A stretch of DNA of 64,000 nucleotides from Owenia fusiformis. Lineage: Eukaryota > Annelida > Polychaeta > Sabellida > Oweniidae. A program made the position numbers and the translations under genes. Position 1 is the first letter of the stretch, and each line of letters begins with the position of its first letter. Positions 34,013 through 45,649 of the stretch are shown here, in pieces. The DNA lies in contig CAIIXF020000001.1 in the NCBI GenBank assembly GCA_903813345.2, positions 20,171,915 through 20,235,914 on the forward strand, given 5' to 3'. The notes beneath the pieces were generated by a model. The model did not search any database and was not told the DNA's origin. It saw only the letters and a list, made by a program, of their open reading frames with translations.

Positions 34013-37000
34013 CTGCAAATTAAAAACCACTTTTATACACATATGACACTCAACTGTCATTGATTATCTTCATTATCCGTATTGCATTGAATTATTAAGT
34101 ATACAAGAATGCACAATTACTGTGTTAAGTATTGATTATACAACAAGAGACATAAATCAATTTAAACAAACTCAATAATGCTGTACTTTATTCAAACATT
34201 TAACAATACCCACAACAATGAAATTGAAATACATACATACTTTTCCTGTGAAAATGCTATTTAATATCTACATATTAGGTTAATACCTGATACTAAAGGA
34301 ATCAATGTTTCATGATATTCATTTTCAAAAATAAGTGTAACTGACATTTTCTCAATATTCAAATAGATTTGAGTAATGTTTAATTTTATCTTGTCAAATG
34401 AAAATGTCAAGGAAGAACCCTTTCAAATGTCATCTGATCTTTAAAAAGTAAGGCCATATTTATATTTCTAATACACTATACATCTTTAAAAACAAAAATT
34501 GTCTGAATTTTCAGCAGTGTGCCAATTCAGTCTATATACTTAGCCTAGTACTGAACTTACTTCAAGGGCCTCTTTAGTAATGGGGAACTTCTCCAGGAAG
34601 CCGATGACCTCGAGCACCGTGGACAATTCCACCACCTGGAAATACAGCAAAACATTTAACTACAAATCATAAATATTCTACAGTGTTTTGATACGGCCAT
34701 TACCTGAGAGTTCCATCTTTTTTGAAAGTTTTGCTGTTTACCTGGCCATCCGAAACAAGACTTTATTCATATGATTTAATCAGTACTAACTGGTTGGTAC
34801 ATGTGCAAATACTTTGCAAAATGCGAGGAACTAGGTATAAAAATACTTCTAATACAAACATATTTTACATAAAATGTTTATATATTTTAGATTGCTTGAG
34901 GTCTTGCTACTAACATGTAGTCTCTCATTTATTGGTGCTTCTTTGACATGTTATTTTTTAAAAATGACAATGGCTGAATGCTGATAATAAAACTAATAAT
35001 TAATCTGAAACATACAGAAGTATTGTATCTAAAATAAGAATGTTTTGTTTTATAAAATATTGCATTGTACATTTTTTTTTTTAGATTTGATAGACTTATA
35101 TTTTGCTTTAAACTGTATATACAATAAAATGTGCTGACAGGTTTTAAAAATCTCAAATAAAGGACTACAGGTGCATTCATGGGTGTAGTGCAGTACTCTT
35201 GAATGAATACTAAGTGCCGATACAGTGCGACCCCAAAAAAGGTAACCAAAACAAACATTTGAAACAAAAGTCATCCAGCATAGATTTAAGGTCAAATGTG
35301 GCACATCTAAACCTTGTTCAATTCAACCAAGTTTCATTGGTCTATTCCAAATGGTTACGAATTTAAGTCCACTTTGCAAAACATGCTCAAAATAACAGTC
35401 TTGTCCTGGAGGCAAACTCCAACTAAATCAGGTAAATTTTCTGACTACACTCACATATTTTGTAAAACACTTCAAATCTACAGTGATGATACAAATTAAT
35501 TGATAAGTTGTATAGTTGGCATATTTTCTTGAATTTAAACATTTAATGTCCCAAACTCCCACAAACTGCAGAAAATTATACACCGTAAATCATATTTACC
35601 AAAATAAGTGACTCGAAGGCTTCATACCAGCGTATTTAGTCTTGCCTGAACCAGGGATCGAATCCGGGACCTATTGCGTAAGAGGTACCTGCGCTACCGC
35701 TGAGTTACACGGGTGGACTATGGATATGTGCCATGTTTTTTTCTATTGATTTTGTTTCATTTCATGGAGTTTGTGTTTCAGAGTAACTACCGCAAAAATG
35801 GCAGACCAATGACAGAATTAACAGGTAAAATCACTTCAAAATTTAAGAGAACTTTTTACCTATAATTGCAAAACCTTTGTTTTATTTGTTCATTTTATCT
35901 ATCAGATAAGAGTCTCAGGGGTATGTAGGCAAATCCATTTTGGTAGGATCGGTCGGAGCACTCTGTTCAGTTTGAAAACTCACCCTTTTTTATTTTGTAT
36001 CGGCACTATACAGCGCATATTTTCCGTGAAAGTGTTAGATACATTTTTGTTCAGTGTTCTACAATAAAGCTTCAGTTTTTCATTTGTGCATTTAATGATC
36101 GCAATGTTGTTTCACTCGCAAAACATGGAAATTAAGAGCATATTTAATTAGCATTTGGATTTTAAGTGTTTTACAGTTTCATTTTCATTCTAATCTCTTT
36201 TTTTCGATTCTGATACTTCTAGGGTTGTAAATATACATATTATCTTTGAAATAGCCCCAAAGGTAAATTTCAGCGGGGTTTTTATTGGGTGATTTTGGTA
36301 TGTTTGGCATTTGGAACATGTTTTGTAAAGTTGTCAAAAAATTGTGACCATTGGAAATAAACCAATAAAAGTTAGATAAAAGTATATGCTAGATCATTGA
36401 ACAATTGTGCCAAATATGACTTAAAACCCATACTGAATGACAGAGTTATTAAGATTTGATTGGGTTACCTTTTTTGGCTCACCCTGTACTATCTTAAATA
36501 TCGAAGCTGATGATGTGGAAAACATTTGGGTAAGTGGTTAATTTTTGTATGACAGTGTCAGGCCCTGGCCTCATAAAATCTAAAACAAAATACTCAAGAA
36601 TGGCTGGAAAAAAATTTGGTCTCAGATTTGGTCTCTAGTAGAAGTCTAACGTTTGGTTTGCTTGTATACACAGTATATAGGCTGGTTTGGTGATGATACC
36701 AGTGTATCAAAATCAACTATCAAATATTGATACACCAAGTAATTATTGATGCAAATGAAATCCTTCATATTTTGCCGAAATCCTCAGAATATTTGACTTT
36801 TTGAGAATTTATTTCTCTATTTTCAGTTTTGTTCATTTTATCACTGGTTGCTGGTGACATGCACCAAATTTTGTACAAATGCAAATAGAATGCTAACTAG
36901 ATTATTGCACAAAAAACTAAATAATCTGAAATATACAAATGTCATTCATATACAATATGAATATACTTTTCCATATATTATTGCATAATGGTCTCCTGAT

Positions 37001-40000
37001 TTCTTATTTTTGGGGTTCTACTGATGCAATAAACAGTGTTCGCGTTGACGCCGTTTTTTGCCATTTTTACGGAAATTTCAGAATGTTGGACGTAAAAATC
37101 AAAATCAACTTACGTCACTAGGACGCAAAAATTATAAACTGCTTCAAGATAACTTTTACTGCAGCACAGTAGCGGTGAAACATGATTTTCATCAAGATTT
37201 TCAAACTCACTACCTTGATATACGAGCAATGATCCAGGTATATTTATATCGACAAATCTGATTGGCTATCATGACTACCGAAGATTAACAGAGTTTCCAG
37301 TATGAGACATCGATTTTGATTGGTTCAGATATATTCCGGAAAATGCCGCAATCGAAATGGAAGATCAAAACATACAATATTGCAGAAATCCCCTGTGGTT
37401 CCCCACAAATTGAAACGATTGTTTTTCACGATTATCTTTATTATTTCCACTAGAAACCATTATATATTGATCTAATGTTATACATCAAGATAATTGTTTA
37501 ATGATAGATCGGGGTTTTCCATCTAAAAGTCTTCAGAATAAGGAGAAATGTTAATAAAAAGAAGCAAAAGTTCACGACCTTGACATGACCTTCAAGATCG
37601 CAAGTTTGTAAAATGTGAAAACAAAACTCTTAATTTGAGCATTTCCTTTATTCATTTCGGACTATTTTGGTATAACATTACTTAAGAATTGTGTGAAAAG
37701 GACCAAGTGATAGATACTTATCGGGAGGATGCATCAAATTACAATATATGTCATTTTTATTCCATTTTAGTGTAAGCACTCTATTATCGCCCGCTTTATT
37801 TTCACTTTCACAATATTTTCTTGAACTTTTTGAAGAAATAAGAGGGACCAGTGCGTGAAATAAGGATTTTTTTAACCTAGACATTTTGGCAGGCCAGCCA
37901 GATTTAAACAAGCCATATCATTTTTTCTCAGGCCAATTTTTGGTAGCCTGTTTCTTACTTCTCTGGCCAAAAATTTCATTTACCATATTTCTCCACAACC
38001 ACTATAAAATGAGATTTAGTATAGTACAATATTAACAAAGATAAAACTAATTCCATTGCATCATGTATCATTCACTGTACTTGATGACTTAACCAACAGC
38101 CCGGGTGTGTTGATTTCTCCCTAGATTCACCTTACAAAAACATGAGGAACATGTTCATATTGATCAAACTAAATTGTACTGATTTTGGTCGGTTTAGAAT
38201 TGCTCAGAACTCAGAACCTTCTAGGTATTCAAAAACACATACTATGTGCACAGACTCCACTAAAATTCAAGGTATATATTAGAGGTGTCATGGTCCAAAA
38301 AAATTTCAGTACGGTACAGAACGGTACAAATGGTCTCGGGACATGGTACTTTCGGGACGGGACAGGGCACAACATTAAAAAAAAATGATACAATGTCTGA
38401 TGATGACTGTTTCACTTTCAGTTTCACTTTTCAAAATCATATTCAAAAATACGTCAATCATAATCGAATATAAAACATCTGCCGCAAATGTGATCGGCAT
38501 TTCACATAGTCTGCATGGTGTACTATCACCAATTCATTTACCTTGTGATATCGGAGTCCCAAAATACTTCCAAACTGCCGACTTTTTCGACTTAGATGCT
38601 GGCACGATTTTTCAATTTCTTTCCTACATCCGGCATACTGATAATGCACTCAATTTGCGAACGACATTGAAGAAATGAGTCATTCATAGCCAATCAAAAT
38701 CACCATAATTTCAACAAACAACAACAGCCAATCGAAAGCCACGTTATATCTTGGGCTTCGGTACGAAAACAAAAATATTTTGAAATTTTTTCAATTTTCA
38801 ACAAATGTCATGGAATAAGCCGGAAACGCAGGGAATTCAAAGGATTTCCGGACTGAAATGTAAGTTCTATTCATGGGCAATCTAACGAATGCCCCAAATG
38901 TCTGGCAGGCCAAAATGTCTGGTTGTTTTTATCAAAACAAGCCATCTATAATTTTGTCAGGCCAATGGCCGATGTCGGACGTCTATTTCGCGCACTGGGG
39001 ACGCAAAAAAATTAGATGGGGACTCAAATTTTTCAAATGGGTTGCGTCCCTGGGACTCAGAAATGTTAATGGCTAGCGCGAACACTGGCAATAAAACAGC
39101 TAAATGGGCTGTAGTTCTTATTCTATATACTTTTTTGACTTTAGTACGAAAGAATATATTCTTTGGGATTCTCTCCAACAAACCTGGTTTCAAAAAAAAG
39201 TCATTGATACTTTTAATAAAAAGCGAACAACTCTTGCCTTAGGAAAATATTATGTTAAACATTGGAGTTTTGAACACATTTGATGTAATTATGGTTGTAT
39301 TTTGAACCCTGCTTCGTGAATTTCCATCAAAATCACCATTTTGGTGTCTCGACAGAAAACATACACTCGAGGATAAAGAGAAGTCCTGATCGAAACAGAA
39401 GCAGCTGATAACTTACAGAGGGTAGAGCTTTAAGAAAAATTTGGAGATTATAAAGTAAGCAGATGATTTAGGTTTGAGTTACTCTTCCGAGCTGTCTTGT
39501 CAGCTCTGGGAGGCTGGATTGAAAATTCTTGAAGAGAAAAAATTGAGCCCATTTTAACTAAATGCTGTGCTGAGTAGCGTTTATAATACACTATATATTT
39601 GAATCAATACAAAATTTATTTGTTTTAACCTTATTTTGATCCTTCAACAGTCTGTTGTTGTAGTAAATAGTGATGTAACGAGTGACTCGGGTAATCGACT
39701 AGAACTCAAATGAGCCTAGAAAAATGATCAATCGATTGAAAATTTGAAAATCGTGATCTTGAAAATTTCAGAGAAAAATTGCGATTTACCCTCCATATTC
39801 ACGATTTAAGCAAGGATTGTAGCTGCCTTAGTTTATGTTTTTCTAATAACTTCTGACTATATTCTGCAGTTAGATGTTGTTAGATCGCCAATTGTATGGG
39901 TTTATCGGCAGAACAAAGAGATTTTAGTTTTTACATCGGAAATATATCAGCAATTTTCAAAATGTCGGAAGGGGAATTCCCCAGGGATTTCCCTTATGAC

Positions 40001-41376
40001 TGGTGCATGCCGGGAACTGAATAGAGGAATTTGACGGTTGAAATAAGTTAAATAATACACGCAAATATTGCTATCAAAAACGAAAACCTCTTCGTTCTGC
40101 CGATAAACCCATATAATTGGCAATTCAACTACAAAAAAGAATTCTAAAATACTAAGGAATGTATCGAGGGAGGTCATTTAGGTTTACTTCGGTCCAAAGC
40201 CTTCTCTATATTCCGGCTTTGAGGAGGAAGATTGAGCTGCCTTAGTATTATAAATATTGTAAATCATTGTGTCACACGCACAGTAAATATGGCATAATAA
40301 TATGAAATATACCTTTATGTATAAATTTGAAGAACATCAGCTCACATCCCCGTCTGAATCTAGTATTGTTATATTTGATTTCTTTAAGCGAGAATAATTT
40401 CAAATGTTATTCACGTCCAGAACCGGAAGCCATTTTTAGCTACAGCGAGAAAATTTCACCATGTGTCAAACTCCGAAATGAAATTTTGAAATATCTAAAT
40501 CCAGACAAGCAACGCTTCATCCTAAATATGATTAATATTCTTAAAAATATTTATAAAATTTATTAAAAATGAGTTCTAGGTGCGTGTAGGTGCGTATAGC
40601 ACAGTACATACGAAATCAATGAAGTTTCGTCTAGCTGTAAGCTAGAGACTCGAGTAAATTTAGGTGTGCAATGCGTAGTATTTTCTCAAACTTTGTAAAA
40701 ACATTGACTGACCAATTATACGCGCGTACGACCACAATCTTAAGTGGTCGTAGAATTCGATAAAGGTTTGAGATATGTATCGTATTGTTATTAATGTATC
40801 CTCAGACTCCCTAGTCTCTTTAGCAAGGCAAGCCGATCATTGATGTAGATTTCCTCTTCTGCATTTGAGCCTTTTATTTGTTAGCAAAAGTGCACACATT
40901 AGAGCGAACTGTGAACTTATAAGAAACTGCAAATACACATGTGTATAAATCACCATAGGTCAGCATACTGAGCCTAAAGGCAAAATGGAGCATAATGGCC
41001 TGATCATAATGCCAGACATGGCTGAGACAGGTAAAACAGCATCAACAACATGTATTTCAATTGGGTATAAAAAATATTGATATCGGTCTGGTTTCTACGT
41101 ATATACGCGAGATCCATATATGGAAATGATCTTTATATATTCATACACAACGTGGACACAAATCTGAAAGGAGAGTGGCCCGATTTACGGGGAATTTGGG
41201 CTCGGAAGGCGGAGCGGATTTTTCCCTCCACATCTGAAAAATGGGTTCTTAGAACAGGACTGCGAATAAGTCTTTCGAGTGCGATTGAGAGATATTTGAA
41301 ACAGTTTACTCACATTGTTATCCTTGTCTAGTGCCTTCAGTAGCTTATCTTTGATCTGATGAGGATTACACTGCAT
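32099..41376 (-). CDS. MED26: Mediator complex subunit 26 (three coding exons, 683 aa)
   Basis: Coding exons are 41314-41376, 34561-34635 and 32099-34012, all phase 0, with donors GTGAGT and GTAAGT and acceptors TTTCCAG and TTTGCAG. In-frame TAA lies directly before the start ATG. Residues 1 to about 85 form the TFIIS N-terminal (LW) helical domain: QIKDKLLKALD, then VLEVIGFLEKFPITKEAL, then TRLGK and a basic ARRAKSLVRQWQKLI helix. The middle is Ser/Pro-rich and disordered with a KKRK nuclear signal, and the C-terminus keeps the ILPYV box known at the end of vertebrate MED26. Family role: nuclear Mediator subunit that docks elongation factors (TFIID, super elongation complex) to RNA polymerase II. 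The length is somewhat above the roughly 600 aa of vertebrate proteins, partly through a coding minisatellite. Identification is firm. Confidence 0.95.
33518..33709 (-). repeat. 48-bp coding minisatellite in MED26
   Basis: Four complete 48-bp units encode GRxGLSPASSPALRGT-type 16-residue repeats (protein residues about 148-211), plus a partial fifth. Variation between units is limited to a few substitutions. The unit is two SP-containing motifs, potential proline-directed kinase sites. Because 48 is a multiple of 3, unit-number changes keep the frame. Confidence 0.9.
34561..34635 (-). CDS. MED26: MED26 coding exon 2
   Basis: 75 bp, 25 codons, phase 0 on both sides. It encodes VVELSTVLEVIGFLEKFPIT and ends KEALE. 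The block aligns with helix 2-3 of the LW domain. Confidence 0.93.
35225..35430 (+). repeat. CAGGGTG-family repeat fragment in MED26 intron 1
   Basis: It contains AAAAAAGGTAACCAAAACA, AAATGTGGCACATCTAAACC, TTGTTCAATTCAACC and TGGTCTATTCCAAATGG in the same order as 27520-27706 read on the minus strand. The terminus is degraded (ACAGTGCGACCCC). Confidence 0.5.
35645..35720 (-). repeat. tRNA-derived SINE head or tRNA pseudogene
   Basis: The minus strand has an A-box-like TAACTCAGCGGTAGCGC (35691-35707) and a B box GGATTCGATCC (35655-35665) about 31 bp apart. A loop between them reads CTTACGC, with a possible TAC anticodon. The anticodon and T stems contain mismatches and no convincing 7-bp acceptor stem is seen. 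A pol III-driven SINE head or decayed tRNA therefore fits better than a working tRNA. Confidence 0.6.
36230..36488 (-). repeat. CAGGGTG-family mariner-like repeat copy
   Basis: On the minus strand it begins ACAGGGTGAGCCAAAAAAGG, then TAACCCAATCAAATC, GGCACAATTGTTCAATGATC, and an ACCAATAAAAG-opposed GGTTTATTTCCAATGGTCAC block. It is the best preserved of four relatives in the window. Its left end was not located. Confidence 0.6.
37034..39087. mobile_element. 2.05-kb hAT element with 8-bp target duplication
   Basis: The ends CAGTGTTCGCG and CGCGAACACTG are perfect 11-bp inverted repeats. Perfect 8-bp direct repeats GCAATAAA flank them (37026-37033 and 39088-39095). CAGTG ends with 8-bp duplications define the hAT superfamily. 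Subterminal GGACG(C/T)AAAAA motifs occur near both ends. The interior has two diverged direct copies of a block with GGCAGGCCA, AACAAGCCAT and CAGGCCAA at about 37889-37955 and 38905-38965. No intact transposase is evident, so it is probably non-autonomous. It lies in MED26 intron 1. Confidence 0.88.
39887..40121. repeat. Inverted-repeat MITE-like element in MED26 intron 1
   Basis: Arms 39887-39920 and 40088-40121 share GCCAATT.TATGGGTTTATC followed by GGCAGAAC.AAGAG in inverse orientation. Weaker similarity (CCTTAGT near each side) extends outward, so the true ends may be about 40-60 bp further out. No ORF and no sure target duplication. Confidence 0.55.
41314..41376 (-). CDS. MED26: MED26 coding exon 1
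   Basis: 63 bp encoding 21 residues, MQCNPHQIKDKLLKALDKDN plus N, ending at donor GTGAGT (41308-41313). The match to helix 1 of the LW domain and the in-frame stop just before the ATG fix the start. Confidence 0.92.
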
Positions 41377-41539
41377 TTAGACCGCTAGATAGCAGCTAAG
41401 TTATAGAAAAATGCCAGACGATCGACCGTTCCCAGTTAACAGTATGGCCGACATCGAGACATTGGCGAACATTTCGCAAAGGCATCTGGGTAAATCCGAG
41501 TATGACGTTCTTCTCCCGAAGCTGACGTCAGAGTGAGCT

Positions 41540-41640
41540 CGTAAAATTCCGCGGAGCACGTGACATTGACGTTTGACCAATGAACGTTGATGTTTTGGTC
41601 ATATGATCAAATAAAGAAGATGGCGGATTTTCTAAAAAAT
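41540..41640. promoter_or_regulatory. Probable MED26 / CCDC150-side promoter area
   Basis: It lies 165-265 bp upstream of the MED26 start codon. It contains CCGCGG, an E-box GCACGTGAC near 41556, a CCAAT (GACCAATGA near 41576) and an AAGATGGCGG YY1-type motif at 41618-41627. Such motifs cluster at housekeeping start sites. It could serve both divergent genes, but the CCDC150 start site is not located. Confidence 0.35.
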
Positions 41641-42742
41641 TTTAAATCGCAAATTTTCATCAATTTGAGTTATTTAAGTCGAATAATGATTGGATTTAGA
41701 CTTGGAGAAAGGAAATTGAAATAACCAAATAACCTACACACTGGGACAGCACCTGCAACACGTAAAAATTCGATATAAGCTTGGAGAAAATGTAGAGAAA
41801 TGTTTTGGTGAATTTTGAAGACGAACGACTTGACGAAGTCATATCTTCAGTTCAAAATCAACTTCTCTAATTTGACACCACTTTCTAATTTGCCTCACCT
41901 ACCTTTTATTATTTCTCAAAACATATTGTCTCAAAATAACATTTGGTGAATTGATGCGATCGATCCTTGGACTTATCCCAAGACCAAATTACATTGGAAT
42001 TTGGATAAATTTCATCTGAAAAATAAACAACCTACAATAATATGTGGAAAAATATGTTCATATTGCACACTAATGGCATTTGTATAACTTGGATTGCTTG
42101 TGAATTGGCTTATAAAATCTGGCACAGGCTTACTGCACCATGGGCTTTCAAGTTGAAAGCCCATGACTGCACTAAACACTAAATAAACCAAAATATATCA
42201 AATGTCATGTGTGTGCAGTATGAATACATGTATGTAGGTGGATTGAGATTAGGATGAAATTTATCTAAAAGATTGTATGAATTCACTAATGTCAGGATAA
42301 ATTCCCAGATTAATCCCACAGTACATCACTACCATGACAAAAATCTGGATTGGATTACAAATCGGATCATAACAATTCACAGCCCCAGGAATTTGGGTGA
42401 TAAGCAGGGAAATTTTGTAGCGAATTTCACCCGCTAAAAATAACGAGTGACAACTTACACTTCCTCCGAGTGAAGTATTATACAGGTATTCTAGATTTAA
42501 AGGGGCAATAAGGACTGTAGAGAAAATAGGAAAGTATTTTCATTTTTTCTGAGCTATCAAGGCAACATTTGGTTTAACATCTTCTTTGACATTCCTATTT
42601 TCTTAAAATGTATAGATAAATTATCAATTTCAGCATTAAGAAGTGTAAATTCAGTACAAAGCTTCAAAAAGGGGACTTCCACTTTTATATTTTTAAGATC
42701 CACCATGTTTCAAGAGGAATATCAGCTAAAATAATGTTTATC

Positions 42743-45015
42743 TCAGGGGTTTCTTTGTAGATAATAAAAATAGATGTTAGTCTTGATGAAATATCCAAAC
42801 TTAAATATATTTTGACACTGGTCCATGATCGTTGAATGACCCCTCTGCACTAATTATTGCGCCTTAATCATTCAAACATTGTTTGCACTCTACAATCACA
42901 TTTGTGACATTATCACAGTTTCATGGGCCCCAGGGACAGGTATAAAGAATCAAGTCAAGTTCCTTAAGGTCAATCTGTTATATGCAATCTGTATGTTCAG
43001 AGGATATTTTGTTCATAAAATGTATGAAAAATTGAACTGAACCTTTAGGTCTCAGGGTTATCAGAAATTTACCAAATACATGTTAGTGAAAAAGCATGCT
43101 GGATTTTTGAAATTTTTTTGAACGAAGGTGACAGTGTCCTGTCTTGATCTTCAGTCAGTTTTATTAGTTGAATAGCACTTCCTATATGTAAACATGATAT
43201 GTAAACAAATATTTTTTATTGCCAAGTTTTAACCATGGGTTTATTTTCATCCAATTTTCAAAAAATGTTAGCCTTGCCCAAGTCGGTATCTTTTACTTAT
43301 CTTGATTTCTATTATGACCGCCTTGTACCAAAGAGAAAACCACATGCTTTACCGACAGTTTGTTGATGTCGGTAAAATTTGACCAATCAACAACGGCCCT
43401 GTAGCGTTAGCTCATTATTATGCACGGTCGAAAACAAGTACACTTTTCGACGGGACTTTTCACGAACAAATCTTGCACGAATTCATCATGAAAATACAAA
43501 TATTTTATCAGATAAATATCAATCAGAGTTTAGTGGATGGTGGAGCATCGATTGGATAGCCGGAGGTGATAAGATTTCAACAATAAACGTTAAAACGATC
43601 GCTTAATTCAAATGATCGAACATGTAGGCTGAGATTGAATCACTGATCGACGAATTTCTATCGTGCATTTTCATCGCGAAATCAATTTCAAATCAACATT
43701 GAATCGCATGATTTAATTTATATTAATTACTACATTCCAATGTACATTTAATTACATAATATATTCATGAATGATATTGCAACTCTTCGGAAACACTCAA
43801 TCATTGAATTTCAAGTCGTAGAGGGGAAGTTTGCTTTGTTTATGCAGCTCAACCTGATAACGTTTTGATTTGTCAATCAGCCTGAAGTCACACGTCGTGT
43901 CGTCCACGCGATCTGTCAATCAATAAGGTTTCGCGATACCCCTGATAGCGTAGGTATTATGGAAATCTCGAAACTGTTGAATATCTCAGCATAATATCAG
44001 CGGAGATGTATTGGATTGTACAAGGCGGTAATAATTCAAGATCAGATTAGTAAAAAAATACCGACTTGGGCAAGGCTAAAAAATGTCAGAACTATAGGAT
44101 ATTATGAGGTTATATGATGGTTGATTCTGTATATTGTTTATACTCAAGTGAATGTATCATATACTCATGGGAGTATAACGATATACAGAATTAACCATTA
44201 TATGATCTTATTAGCCCACCCTAAATTGAGCAGTTGTATATCAACTCAAAGAGTTGTATACTCTGCCCAGCAGGAGTTATACGCTTTCCAGGAGTTGTAT
44301 ATCATTCTCAAGCGGTGTATATGATGAGTGTTGGTTTTATATTGCAGTTATAAGATGCTATTATACAATCATATAAAGCACTAAGGGTGGGATAAAGTCT
44401 GGGATCACAATTGTCAAAATGACCCTAAACAAATAGCTTTTTGAGCATTCTGAAATGGTGACTGAAAAGTACTTGTAGTTAAAAGTTATCCATTTAGAAA
44501 GGTCACTGAACAGAATATTTTGAATTTTTCAGAAAATCTGCCCAATATCTGGCTTGAAATGATACAAGCTTTGAAAATTTGAATTCATTCCTAGCGATAG
44601 AGAAAAATGAAAACAACTGATTTGAAAAGAAGTGTAAATAAAGATCATACTTTTTGTTTCAGATAATTCCTCAAATTTTCAAAGCACTTCCTTCATAACT
44701 TTCAGTCTGAAAAATAAGAAAATATGATATTTACCATACAATGTATTCTTACCAGAATGGGATAGGTCTAGTTGTGAAACTCCGGCAAACACGACAACGA
44801 TGACAATATTCTTGACAGGAAGGAAAATAAAATTTAAAAAATCTTTTTCAGGTGTTACACAAAAAAGTGTTAAGTGTACTCATTAATTAAAGGTGCAACA
44901 ATTAGTGCAGGGGGGCTTTTCAACGACCATCGAGTCATCGACCAGTGTCAAAATGTATTTAAGTTTGGATATTTCATCAAGACTAACGTGTATTTTCATT
45001 ATCTATAAAGAAACC
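42743..45015. repeat. Wide inverted-repeat pair (arms about 140 bp)
   Basis: The arm at 42743-42886 and the inverse of 44880-45015 share AATTAGTGCAG, ACCAGTGTCAAAAT, TTTAAGTTTGGATATTTCAT and CAAGACTAAC followed by AAAGAAACC. Identity is roughly 85 percent by eye. About 2 kb lies between, including the element at 43272-44076. It may be an old transposon with long terminal repeats or two inverted copies of a shorter repeat. Confidence 0.55.
43272..44076. mobile_element. TA-flanked inverted-repeat element, about 0.8 kb
   Basis: The ends GCCTTGCCCAAGTCGGTAT are perfect inverses for 19 bp, with TA immediately outside both (43269-43270 region and 44077-44078). A second inverse match, ACCGCCTTGTAC, lies about 40 bp in. 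The element is non-coding apart from short chance ORFs. TA flanks fit the Tc1/mariner group, but no transposase is present to confirm it. The left boundary is uncertain by one or two bases. Confidence 0.6.
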
Positions 45016-45239
45016 ACCTGGATGAATATAAATAGGCGGTGGTTTTTCAAATTAAATTGAGTGTTTCTTTCCAAACTGATTTGCCTTCAGACGACTTTAC
45101 TCTCTCTTAAGGATAGAATGCACAAACGAAGCAAAAGTTTTGCTATTGTAGGCAAAAAATCTCTATGTGATTTTACCTGTTATTCTGCATTCGATCTGCC
45201 ATTTTTATCGGTAATTTAATCTGAGAAATTTACTTTCAG

Positions 45240-45649
45240 CTTAAAATTGCACTATGTCTCGACAAGTTATTCCCCCTACCCGCTCTCCTGTATCTTCACC
45301 CCAACAGACTATTAACCTACTGCAGAAACGCCTTTATTCTGCTGAGGAAGATGCCATGCATTTAGTGGGGACACTACAACAAATGGGGTTCAGGACTAAT
45401 CAGTCTGCAGTACAAGGGGATGGCCAAGAAGTGCTATCACCATATCAACCAAGGATAGTTGAAAATGAAGTCTTAAAGAAAAATTATGAGTCGCTGGTTT
45501 CAAGAGTTTGCAGGACAGAAAGTGTGATACAAACTTTAAAAATGAATCTAGCTGCAGTTCAGGCAGAGCGGGATCTAGGTCAAAGAAAGAATTATGAAGC
45601 TAGTGAAAAATTGGCTTTAGCATCTGATGCATATCAGACAGAAATTCAG
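45240..45649 (+). CDS. CCDC150: CCDC150 first coding exon (5' UTR bases 45240-45253)
   Basis: ATG at 45254 follows the acceptor by 14 bases. 132 codons end at TTCAG followed by donor GTAAGT, phase 0. The N-terminus is Pro/Ser-rich, then coiled coil. Confidence 0.8.

Noticed and set aside
35645-35720. Functional tRNA-Val
   Set aside because: Mismatches in the anticodon and T stems and no acceptor stem favour a SINE head or pseudogene.
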